Below are positions 8,962-15,747 of a DNA stretch of 56,982 nucleotides, piece by piece. The position numbers and the translations under genes are program-made. The stretch is taken from contig JAYYEV010000042.1 in NCBI GenBank assembly GCA_036159515.1, forward strand, positions 1 through 56,982. The letters are read 5' to 3'. Within the stretch, counting starts at the first letter, position 1, and every line of letters begins with the position of its first letter. The stretch comes from GCA-002727735 sp036159515. Its GTDB lineage: Bacteria > Bacteroidota > Bacteroidia > Flavobacteriales_D > Parvicellaceae. The notes under the pieces are model-generated. The model did no database searches, was not told the origin of the DNA, and saw only the letters and a list, made by a program, of their open reading frames with translations.

Positions 8962-9956
8962 ACTACATGTATTACTCTAGGCTTATAATTAGAAGCTAAT
9001 TCTGCAATGGCTTGAATATGATCTGGAGTGGTACCACAACATCCACCAATTATATTGATCAATCCATCATCCAAAAACCTTTTTAATTGTTCACACATCA
9101 TTTCAGGTGTTTCATCATAAGCACCAAATTCATTTGGTAATCCTGCGTTAGGGTGAGCACTAACATGAAATGATGATTTAGTAGCTAATGTTTTTAGATA
9201 AGGCTGCATATCTCTAGCCCCTAGAGCACAATTTAGTCCTACACTTAACAAAGGAAAATGAGAAATGGAGATGAGAAAAGCTTCTGTGGTTTGACCTGTC
9301 AATGTACGTCCACTTGCATCAGTGATTGTCCCTGAAATCATAACGGGTACTCTATTTTTAGATGCTGAGAATACTTCTTCTACCGCAAATAATGCCGCTT
9401 TAGCATTTAAAGTATCAAAGACGGTTTCAATAAGTAACACGTCAACTCCTCCATCTAAAAGTGCATGTATTTGCTCTTTGTAAGCAATCACTAGTTGGTC
9501 GAAATTAGTATTTCTATAACCTGGGTCATTTACATCAGGAGAAATGGAAGCCGTGCGATTCGTTGGACCTATTGAACCAGCCACAAATCTAGGTTTTAAA
9601 GGCTCTTTTTTAGTGAATTCTTGAGCTACTTTTTTAGCGATTTGAGCCCCATGAAAATTAATTTCATACACATATTTTTCTAGGTTATAATCTGACTGCG
9701 CTATGCTTGTCCCAGAAAAAGTATTGGTTTCAACGATATCTGCTCCTGCCTCAAAATAAGCACGATGAATGGATTCGATGATGTCTGGTCTGGTTAAACT
9801 TAATAAATCATTATTACCTTTTAATGAGCTTTGGTGATCTTCAAACCAGTTTTTTCTAAAATCATGTTCTTTTAAATCATGCTGCTGAATCATAGTTCCC
9901 ATAGCCCCGTCCAGTACCAAAATCCTATCTTTTATAACTTCTTCTATTCGCTTCAT
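8958..9956 (-). CDS. Methionine synthase, homocysteine-binding subunit
   Basis: This is the homocysteine S-methyltransferase domain of MetH as a separate protein. It begins with the typical RILVLDGAMGTMIQQ segment and has the zinc-binding Cys residues in VGLNCALGA and in IGGCCGTTPDHI near the C-terminus. It should activate homocysteine for methylation from methylcobalamin held by the partner subunit encoded directly downstream. The ATG at 9956 is preferred over the TTG at 9965, because that TTG lies in the T-tract of the riboswitch terminator. The stop overlaps the next start in an ATGA, so translation of the two subunits is probably coupled at about equal amounts. Confidence 0.92.
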   Translation of the reverse strand: MKRIEEVIKDRILVLDGAMGTMIQQHDLKEHDFRKNWFEDHQSSLKGNNDLLSLTRPDIIESIHRAYFEAGADIVETNTFSGTSIAQSDYNLEKYVYEINFHGAQIAKKVAQEFTKKEPLKPRFVAGSIGPTNRTASISPDVNDPGYRNTNFDQLVIAYKEQIHALLDGGVDVLLIETVFDTLNAKAALFAVEEVFSASKNRVPVMISGTITDASGRTLTGQTTEAFLISISHFPLLSVGLNCALGARDMQPYLKTLATKSSFHVSAHPNAGLPNEFGAYDETPEMMCEQLKRFLDDGLINIIGGCCGTTPDHIQAIAELASNYKPRVIHVV

Positions 9957-9963
9957 TAACTGC

Positions 9964-9994
9964 AAAAAAAAATCTCTTTCTAATGAAAGAGATT
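9964..9994 (-). terminator. Intrinsic terminator of the metH SAM riboswitch
   Basis: On the minus strand a perfect 10-base-pair hairpin (arms at 9985-9994 and 9971-9980, loop 9981-9984) is followed by a run of T at 9972-9964, just before the metH ATG at 9956. It fits an attenuator that stops transcription when SAM is bound. The 5' arm (9987-9993) can instead pair with 10021-10027, the 3' flank of the aptamer P1 stem, to form an antiterminator. Confidence 0.85.
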
Positions 9995-10024
9995 TAATAT
10001 AAATATGTTAACATTCTGTTATCT

Positions 10025-10123
10025 CTTATCTTGATTTACCATAAAGTAATCCGGAAGTAGCACCTACCTTTTTGGGGTTGCTAAGATTTCATTGGGCCGT
10101 ATCCCTCCATCTTTCTGGATAAG
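10025..10123 (-). ncRNA. SAM-I (S-box) riboswitch aptamer
   Basis: Reading the minus strand, the P1 arm CTTATC (10123-10118) is followed by AGAAAGATGGAGGGA, GGCCCAATGAAATC, TTAGCAACC and GGTGCTACTTCC, and the element closes with GATAAG (10030-10025). These are the conserved core segments of the SAM-I family, in the right order and spacing. SAM binding should stabilise P1, free the terminator hairpin at 9964-9994 and reduce metH expression. The length of about 99 bases is normal. Confidence 0.95.
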
Positions 10124-10139
10124 TTATAAAGAACTTGTT

Positions 10140-10169
10140 CAAATATAATTACTATGGAACGAATTCCAA
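10140..10169 (-). promoter_or_regulatory. Promoter of the metH riboswitch transcript
   Basis: On the minus strand TTG (10169-10167), a 19-base spacer and TATATTTG (10147-10140) match the Bacteroidota promoter consensus exactly. The aptamer starts about 17 bases downstream at 10123, so the transcript would begin just before it. Confidence 0.75.
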
Positions 10170-10176
10170 ATTTAAT

Positions 10177-10419
10177 TCAAGTCTTTGCTTTTAAAGATTT
10201 GAATACCTGAACAATTTGTTTTCTAAATAAAAAAAACAAAATGATATATGGAATTATCATCAAAAAGAGAATTCCCGTATTTAAACCATTACCTACTGTA
10301 AAATCCTCTTTATTACTTGTTATTATTTGGGCTCTACATGTGGAGCACCCCTGAGAAATAGAAGGCAATGAATACATCATCACCAAACATAAAAAAGCTA
10401 TTTTATAGAGAGGATTCAA
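10177..10419 (-). CDS. Small CxxCRA membrane protein linked to cytochrome oxidase assembly
   Basis: This 80-residue protein has an N-terminal signal sequence (to about residue 23, ending SLPSISQ), then GCSTCRAQ directly after the predicted cleavage site, a short polar stretch and one membrane helix (about residues 48-66), ending in a basic tail. The Cys pair would sit on the outer face of the inner membrane. It starts with TTG in a 4-base overlap with the DUF420 gene. From memory, a small protein with a similar CxxCRA motif follows DUF420 genes in other Bacteroidota. A copper or thiol role in oxidase assembly is an inference from context; no function is established to my knowledge. Confidence 0.65.
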   Translation of the reverse strand: MNPLYKIAFLCLVMMYSLPSISQGCSTCRAQIITSNKEDFTVGNGLNTGILFLMIIPYIILFFLFRKQIVQVFKSLKAKT

Positions 10420-10967
10420 CTGTAATAAGGCTCAATCATAAAATAAACAACCACACCTGTAACAGCTACATATAACCATACAGGATAAACAAATCGAACT
10501 AACTTTTTATGTTTACCAAACTCGGCAATAGACGCTCTGTATGCAGAGTACAAAATAAAAGGCAAAGAAAGTCCAGCAAGTAAGATGTGGGTTATCAGTA
10601 TAATATAATACACTGTCTTTATGGTCCCCTGACCTCCAAAAACCGTACTATCAGCTAAAATGTGATGAGCAATATAGGACACCAGAAAAATTACAGAAAG
10701 AATAATGGATAAATTCATTACTCTTTTATGAGCTATAAAATTTTTGGACTTCACTAAATACAGTCCCAACATCAATAAAAATGCTACTGAACCATTGATT
10801 ATAGCATTTAGCTTAGCAAAAAAATGGGGGTCAAATCCCAGATCAACTTCAATTTTCAGCTCATGTAAAATTACTACCGCGGTAAATACAACTGCAGAAA
10901 CTGTCCAAATTAAAATGTTAGCTTTTTTATCGTCTTTTTTTAAAGATGCGGATGGGTAACTACTCAT
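10416..10967 (-). CDS. DUF420 membrane protein, cytochrome oxidase-associated
   Basis: This is a DUF420 family integral membrane protein of 183 residues. Five hydrophobic helices can be seen (about 20-40, 53-72, 82-103, 119-141 and 156-178). Conserved histidines lie near helix starts (HELKIEVDLGFDP, AHKRVMNLS, AHHILAD, THILLAGLSLP, GKHKKLVRFVYP). DUF420 proteins such as Bacillus YozB/CtaM are associated with maturation of heme-copper oxidases. The gene follows the oxidase genes on the same strand but is separated from the SCO gene by 61 bases that hold a possible promoter. The stop overlaps the start of the small CxxCRA protein. Confidence 0.85.
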   Translation of the reverse strand: MSSYPSASLKKDDKKANILIWTVSAVVFTAVVILHELKIEVDLGFDPHFFAKLNAIINGSVAFLLMLGLYLVKSKNFIAHKRVMNLSIILSVIFLVSYIAHHILADSTVFGGQGTIKTVYYIILITHILLAGLSLPFILYSAYRASIAEFGKHKKLVRFVYPVWLYVAVTGVVVYFMIEPYYS

Positions 10968-10981
10968 AATAAAATTTTAAT

Positions 10982-10989
10982 CAAAAGTA
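10982..10989 (-). promoter_or_regulatory. Putative -7 element for the DUF420 gene
   Basis: The minus strand reads TACTTTTG here, matching TAnnTTTG, 14 bases upstream of the ATG at 10967. The expected TTG about 19 bases further upstream appears as TTC, so this is a partial match. It may allow DUF420 and the small gene to be expressed apart from the oxidase operon. Confidence 0.35.
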
Positions 10990-11028
10990 TGGTAAAAAAA
11001 ATTGAGATTGAAAATTGTTCTGCCCTTC

Positions 11029-12222
11029 TTAAAGTAATTTCTTTATATCCTTAACAATTTTTGAGATATTTTCCTCATCAGTTCCGTCATAATATCCTCT
11101 AATTCGCCGTTTTTGGTCTATTAGAATCATTTTTTCGGAGTGCAAAAATCCACCAGGAGCAAGTGCATCTTCTTGATTTGGCACTAAATAGCCAGTTACA
11201 CCTAATTCATAAATTGCATTTTGATCTCCAGTCAATAAATTCCAGTTATTAAAATTAACATCATAGCTATTAGCGTATTCTCTTAATCTTTCTACTGAAT
11301 CTCTGTTAGGATCAACCGTATAAGAGATCAACTCCACATCACTAATACATTCGTTTTCTAACTTAGATTGTATTTTTTTCATGTTTGAAGTCATCATTGG
11401 GCAAATGGTGGGGCAATGAGAAAAGAAGAAATCTACAAGGCAGACTTTATCCTTCATGATCTCATCTGATATCGTATCTCCTTTTTGATTTATAAAAGAC
11501 CAAAATGGTATTTCATGATAAGCTGTATCTCCGGGAATGGATGGGTCAAAATCTTTATTACCTAAAATAGGGATAGCATACGTGCTATCATTTTGTATCT
11601 CTTCTCTAATTAATAAACTTATTTCTTTGGTAATTCTTCTTATCTCACCAAAATTATAGGTAAAGTATTTACCTCTTATTTGCTGATTTTTGTCAACCAA
11701 TAAAGTCATCAAGTATGCTTCTCTTTCAAAACCGAACAAAGTATCTTTTTTCTCCCAAGGATTACCTCTAGAGAAATCTTGGTCGAAATAAGGAAAATAC
11801 GTATTAGATGTCATGATCCATTTATCCGAATCTATCTCATTGTATTTTCTAAACTCACTTATTCGATCATTGATATCCGATAGGGTATCAATAAAAGAAG
11901 TAACTACCTTAACATCTTTGAAACCTAGATTACCTACCAGTTCTGTATATATCTTTATTTTAAACCACTCTAATCTGAATGGGCATTTTTCAAAATCATT
12001 TGGGCAATCTACAGACAGAAAATTGTAAAGAACGATGTTATCGTTCAAGGAACATGAAGAAATTGTATCACCTTTATAATCTGTAAACTCAAATGGGGAA
12101 CCAAGTTGACCAAAATTAGGTTGAGGTATGAATACAGGTTCGCTACATTTCTTTAGGGAAATGGTAAGAATGGCGAATGTCCCAAATATGAGACTTAGGA
12201 CGATAAAGCCCTTTTTCTTCAT
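11029..12222 (-). CDS. Two-domain SCO family copper chaperone
   Basis: SCO proteins deliver copper to, or reduce, the CuA site of cytochrome oxidase. This one is 397 residues, about twice the usual length, and contains two SCO/thioredoxin-like domains after an N-terminal membrane anchor (about residues 5-23). The C-terminal domain (about 215-397) is canonical: FFFSHCPTICPMM gives Cys270 and Cys274, and the copper-binding His is in GGFLHSEK (His361). The N-terminal domain (about 35-208) has the same layout but a wider Cys pair in SVDCPNDFEKCP (Cys73 and Cys80), and no equivalent His is evident. The gene lies 7 bases downstream of the subunit IV gene. Confidence 0.85.
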   Translation of the reverse strand: MKKKGFIVLSLIFGTFAILTISLKKCSEPVFIPQPNFGQLGSPFEFTDYKGDTISSCSLNDNIVLYNFLSVDCPNDFEKCPFRLEWFKIKIYTELVGNLGFKDVKVVTSFIDTLSDINDRISEFRKYNEIDSDKWIMTSNTYFPYFDQDFSRGNPWEKKDTLFGFEREAYLMTLLVDKNQQIRGKYFTYNFGEIRRITKEISLLIREEIQNDSTYAIPILGNKDFDPSIPGDTAYHEIPFWSFINQKGDTISDEIMKDKVCLVDFFFSHCPTICPMMTSNMKKIQSKLENECISDVELISYTVDPNRDSVERLREYANSYDVNFNNWNLLTGDQNAIYELGVTGYLVPNQEDALAPGGFLHSEKMILIDQKRRIRGYYDGTDEENISKIVKDIKKLL

Positions 12223-12229
12223 AAACTAA

Positions 12230-12709
12230 TTATAGATGTACTGTCTTATCCTTGTCAAGCTCTAAAGCTTTATTGCTGTAAGCATTAAAGGACATTTCTT
12301 GTTCGATGGTACCACTTTCTTCCTGATGCAGTATATGATTCCAGTATGAAGACTCCGTTAAGCAAATGAAGATTAGATATACAATGAACAAAATGTAGGG
12401 AACTAATATTACCATCTTAAAGTTTTTTCGTTCATCACCAAGGTGCATAAATACCAGAACTATGTAAGCAGCCTTTACTACAGTAAGAACTATAAATCCT
12501 ACTTTCACATATGGCCACAAAGAATTGTCAGCGCCTTGATCTCCAGTATATTGCTTAATAAAAGCACCTATTAATACCTCAACTACGGTGATAATAGTCA
12601 ATATAGCTGTAACCTTCCAAATTGTTTTTCTGATTGCAACACCATGCGCTTCGTCGTGATTTGCTGCAACTGAATAATTGTGATCGTGTACTAAATCGTC
12701 TCTTTCCAT
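12230..12709 (-). CDS. Cytochrome c oxidase subunit IV
   Basis: This is a small membrane subunit of the aa3-type oxidase, of the prokaryotic subunit IV type. It has 159 residues, with a polar N-terminus rich in His and Asp and three membrane helices (about 30-50, 67-88 and 97-118), including the FIVLTVVKAAYIVLVFMHLG segment typical of the family. The C-terminal tail of about 40 residues is acidic and soluble. It lies 10 bases after subunit III and 7 bases before the SCO gene, within one operon. It likely stabilises the complex and is not catalytic. Confidence 0.85.
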   Translation of the reverse strand: MERDDLVHDHNYSVAANHDEAHGVAIRKTIWKVTAILTIITVVEVLIGAFIKQYTGDQGADNSLWPYVKVGFIVLTVVKAAYIVLVFMHLGDERKNFKMVILVPYILFIVYLIFICLTESSYWNHILHQEESGTIEQEMSFNAYSNKALELDKDKTVHL

Positions 12710-12719
12710 TTCAAATAAA

Positions 12720-13529
12720 TTATACTAAATAAAAGAATGTAAATACAAAAACCCAAACAAGGTCTACAAAGTGCCAGTATAAACCAACTTTTTCAACCAT
12801 TTCATAATGTCCTCTTTTATCGTAAACTCCTCTAACCACATTGATTAATATGATTAAATTAAATACAACTCCTGAGAAAACATGAAAACCGTGAAATCCG
12901 GTGATAAAGAAGAAAAAGTCAGCATATTGAGGTACCATGGGTGCATATTCATTTTCAATAAGATTTGCACCTTGCATAGAAGCAGTTGAAGAATCAATTA
13001 ATGCTTGAGCTTCTGCACCTGAAATACTAATACCTCTTCCAAATTGTAAAACAGGTTCACTTCCAGCATATTCCAACACGGCCCAACCTTCTGATGTCAA
13101 AATAGAACCAAAGTGAGTCCCGTGTATAAAATGATACCATTCCCATGCTTGAGAACCTACAAAAAACAAACCACCTACAACGGTAAGTAGAAGCCATTTC
13201 ACGACTCCTTTCTTGTCTAATCGGTGTGCCGCTTCAACAGCCAATACCATCGTTACAGAACTAACAATAAGTATAAATGTCATTAAGGCTACGTAGAGCA
13301 AAGGATAACCGTTTCCGAGGAAAGGCATTGCATTAAATGTTTCCTCACCAATAGGCCAATCAGCTGCTTGATGTCTTGCAAAACCATAAGCGGTCAAAAG
13401 ACCTCCAAAAGTAAGAGCATCGGATACTAAAAACATCCACATCCATTGCTTACCATAAGAAATTCTAAATGGAGAGCCATCACCTCCCCAAAGTTCTGAT
13501 CTACTTATATTTTCTGAATGTCCAGCCAT
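12720..13529 (-). CDS. ctaE: Cytochrome c oxidase subunit III
   Basis: This is the standard COX3 subunit of 269 residues. It has seven-helix character with conserved segments: GKQWMWMFLVSDALTFGG, the QAWEWYHF site, FFFITGFHGFHVFSG, and the C-terminal YWHFVDLVWVFVFTFFYLV. A loop of about 60 residues between helices four and five (from HGTHFGSIL to MVPQYAD) is longer than in mitochondrial COX3; I believe this is usual in Bacteroidota. It sits next to a second, divergent COX3-family gene. Subunits I and II are not in the window. Confidence 0.92.
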   Translation of the reverse strand: MAGHSENISRSELWGGDGSPFRISYGKQWMWMFLVSDALTFGGLLTAYGFARHQAADWPIGEETFNAMPFLGNGYPLLYVALMTFILIVSSVTMVLAVEAAHRLDKKGVVKWLLLTVVGGLFFVGSQAWEWYHFIHGTHFGSILTSEGWAVLEYAGSEPVLQFGRGISISGAEAQALIDSSTASMQGANLIENEYAPMVPQYADFFFFITGFHGFHVFSGVVFNLIILINVVRGVYDKRGHYEMVEKVGLYWHFVDLVWVFVFTFFYLV

Positions 13530-13552
13530 AATTTTAATTTTCGGTTACAAGT

Positions 13553-14794
13553 TTAATTAATATATTCTAAAAACACATATAAGTAAAGCCACAAAAGACC
13601 TACAAAATGCCAAAATACACCCACTGCTCTTAGTCCCGCTACATTGTCTACATGGTATACTCCCTTATTTGCTCTAAAAATCACTACTGTCATTGCTGAT
13701 AAGGAAAGAATTAGATGTAAAAAATGTATGATGGTGAGAACCCAAACAAAACTACTAGACACGTTTGAGGTTTGAAAAAATTCGGCATACTGATTGGCAT
13801 TTAGTTCTTGCTTAGCCTGTTTCCAAACGCCATCTTTTACGTCAATATTCAAATTTTGCTCTAATTGAAAATAAGACTCAAATTGTTTTACTTCTTTGCC
13901 ATCATAGAAAACGTTACCATTAATGATTTGATATTCTTTACCTCCTTGATAAACCTTCGTATTTATAGCTTCCCTTTCCTCTGTAGTCAAAGGTTTTTCA
14001 GGGAAGAATAATCTTTTCTTGCTGTATTCTAAATCTTCACCATTTAAACTAATGGAAAAATCTTCTCCATATTTCCCTTTAAGCATAAAGAAGGGTTGGT
14101 CATTACAAACACCAAAAGAAAATTTAAATAGTTCATTTTTCTGAACTTCTGAGAATTTAGTCGTGTCTACATATAGTTCATCATTTTCATACCTTACCTT
14201 TTGGGCAGACGTGACATCATAAATGGAATAAGGACTATCGTAATCGTTAAAATTGAATTTAGCCTCTGTAAAAGATGTGGATGTACCACAAATCTGACGT
14301 AAAAATGACTTTACCTCATCTAATTCAGAACTAGTAATGATATCCTCGTCAATAAGATAATTTTCTCCATCATAATCGATTACTTGATCTGCTTTCATGA
14401 CCTTAAAATTCTTTCCATATTGACCATATACGAATGTCACAAAAGACTTCATAGCATTTCCGCTATGGTAATAAGCACTCCAGCCTCTAAACTGAAAAAT
14501 AGTAAAAGCAATAGAAAGCAACAAGGTTAAAATTAACAAACGGATGACTTTTGTTTTTTGGCTTTTTCTAGCAAATTGTAATGCCATGTAGAACGTGATA
14601 CTGCTAATCAGAATTAGAACTGTACTGATGATAAATTCATAGGGCAAATGAATATTAACCCAAAATTTATCCATTTTTCTTACTAATACTGCACTGGAAA
14701 GACCTGCAAAAAGCATTACACTTCCAATAACTCCAACTAATACAAGTGCTGAGTATACTTTTTCCTTTTGTTTATTTGATTCAAATTGTTGCAT
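13553..14794 (-). CDS. COX3-family oxidase subunit with large soluble insert
   Basis: This 413-residue protein is a second heme-copper oxidase subunit III-like protein. The N-terminal helices (about 17-38, 52-72 and 84-104) and the C-terminal part (about 346-374 and 388-411, with VGVFWHFVGLLWLYLYVFLEY) align with COX3. Between FQFRGWSAYYHSGN and FVWVLTIIHFLHLILSLSA there are about 230 extra residues (about 113-343). The insert is polar, has no membrane helix, and contains two Cys residues (RQICGTS and FGVCNDQ) and a repeated DG/GGKEYQIINGNVFYDGKEV-type beta pattern. It would face the periplasm or cytoplasm depending on helix topology. The gene lies between cyoE and the normal subunit III gene with gaps of 8 and 23 bases. 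Confidence 0.82.
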   Translation of the reverse strand: MQQFESNKQKEKVYSALVLVGVIGSVMLFAGLSSAVLVRKMDKFWVNIHLPYEFIISTVLILISSITFYMALQFARKSQKTKVIRLLILTLLLSIAFTIFQFRGWSAYYHSGNAMKSFVTFVYGQYGKNFKVMKADQVIDYDGENYLIDEDIITSSELDEVKSFLRQICGTSTSFTEAKFNFNDYDSPYSIYDVTSAQKVRYENDELYVDTTKFSEVQKNELFKFSFGVCNDQPFFMLKGKYGEDFSISLNGEDLEYSKKRLFFPEKPLTTEEREAINTKVYQGGKEYQIINGNVFYDGKEVKQFESYFQLEQNLNIDVKDGVWKQAKQELNANQYAEFFQTSNVSSSFVWVLTIIHFLHLILSLSAMTVVIFRANKGVYHVDNVAGLRAVGVFWHFVGLLWLYLYVFLEYIN

Positions 14795-14802
14795 GATATT
14801 AT

Positions 14803-15690
14803 CTATAATAAGTCAAAACAATAAACGGTAAATAATATAGGTAAGTAAGCAAAAGAATAATACATAATCTTATTGGCATACTTATCTTCTAAAGTGAAAT
14901 ATAATCTGATGGCAGGTGTATACATTATTAAGCTTAGACATATGCCAATAATCATGGAAGTGGTCCCTGTCATTTCAGCAGCCCAGGGCAACATTGATGA
15001 GGGTATTAAAAATGCAGAGTATAACATAATTTGAAATGCACTTTTTTTATTTTTTTCAATGCTTGGCAACAATCTAAATCCAGCCTTTTTGTAATCTTCA
15101 TCTAATTTCCATGCTAAAGCCCAAAAATGAGGAAATTGCCAAAAAAACTGCAGCATAAATAGTACACCTGGCTCCAAACCGAAATCATTAGAAACGGCAA
15201 CGTAACCAAGAAGTGGTGGAATACTACCAGGAATGGCTCCAACAAATACAGCTATTGCAGACCTTTGTTTTAAAGGAGTATAAATGAGTACGTAAACTAC
15301 CATAGAAAACAAACCCAACAACATGGATTTATAATTAATGGTGTAGAGTAAAAACAATCCTAAAGCACCAATAATTATACAAAATATAATGGTTTCCGTT
15401 TTGCTGATAATCTGAACGGGTAATGGACGACTTTTAGTTCTACTCATCATAGAATCCGTCTTAATTTCTAAAAGTTGATTCAACCCGTTAGAAGAGCCTG
15501 TTATGAGCAACCCCCCTAATAGTAAAGAGTACATTGCTAATGAATTTAGGTCTCCCTTGGCCATGAAAAACCCAAAAAATGCACTTAAAACCACAAGTGA
15601 AGACAGACGTAATTTCATTAAGGAGACAAATGCCTTTGATTTGGTCATTATATTAACTTGTATTGGGGTCTCCAATTGATCTGTTTTCAT
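14803..15690 (-). CDS. cyoE: Protoheme IX farnesyltransferase (heme O synthase)
   Basis: This UbiA-superfamily membrane enzyme adds a farnesyl group to protoheme to make heme O, the precursor of heme A. The first polyprenyl-diphosphate site appears as LNQLLEIKTDSMMSRTKSRPLP, with the usual RTxxRPLP ending, and the second as KLDEDYKKAGFRLLPS. Seven to nine membrane helices follow the basic N-terminus. The length of 295 residues is normal. The start at 15690 gives a 14-residue leader before MTKSK at 15648, which is an alternative start. Heme A synthase, the next enzyme, is encoded near the right end of the window (54066-55049). Confidence 0.93.
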   Translation of the reverse strand: MKTDQLETPIQVNIMTKSKAFVSLMKLRLSSLVVLSAFFGFFMAKGDLNSLAMYSLLLGGLLITGSSNGLNQLLEIKTDSMMSRTKSRPLPVQIISKTETIIFCIIIGALGLFLLYTINYKSMLLGLFSMVVYVLIYTPLKQRSAIAVFVGAIPGSIPPLLGYVAVSNDFGLEPGVLFMLQFFWQFPHFWALAWKLDEDYKKAGFRLLPSIEKNKKSAFQIMLYSAFLIPSSMLPWAAEMTGTTSMIIGICLSLIMYTPAIRLYFTLEDKYANKIMYYSFAYLPILFTVYCFDLL

Positions 15691-15747
15691 TTGCTGGCGA
15701 AATTAGTATAATTTATTCTTTAATAGAACTTGTGTTGAACCTTTCAG

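Noticed and set aside
9957..9965. TTG start at 9965 for the metH homocysteine subunit
   Set aside because: It lies in the T-tract of the riboswitch terminator. The ATG at 9956 gives the normal family N-terminus, so the three extra residues are not supported.
13553..14794. Two oxidase genes fused by error, accounting for the long subunit III-like protein
   Set aside because: The N- and C-terminal parts together form a single COX3 unit, so the extra region is an insert within one gene and not a fusion of two complete genes.
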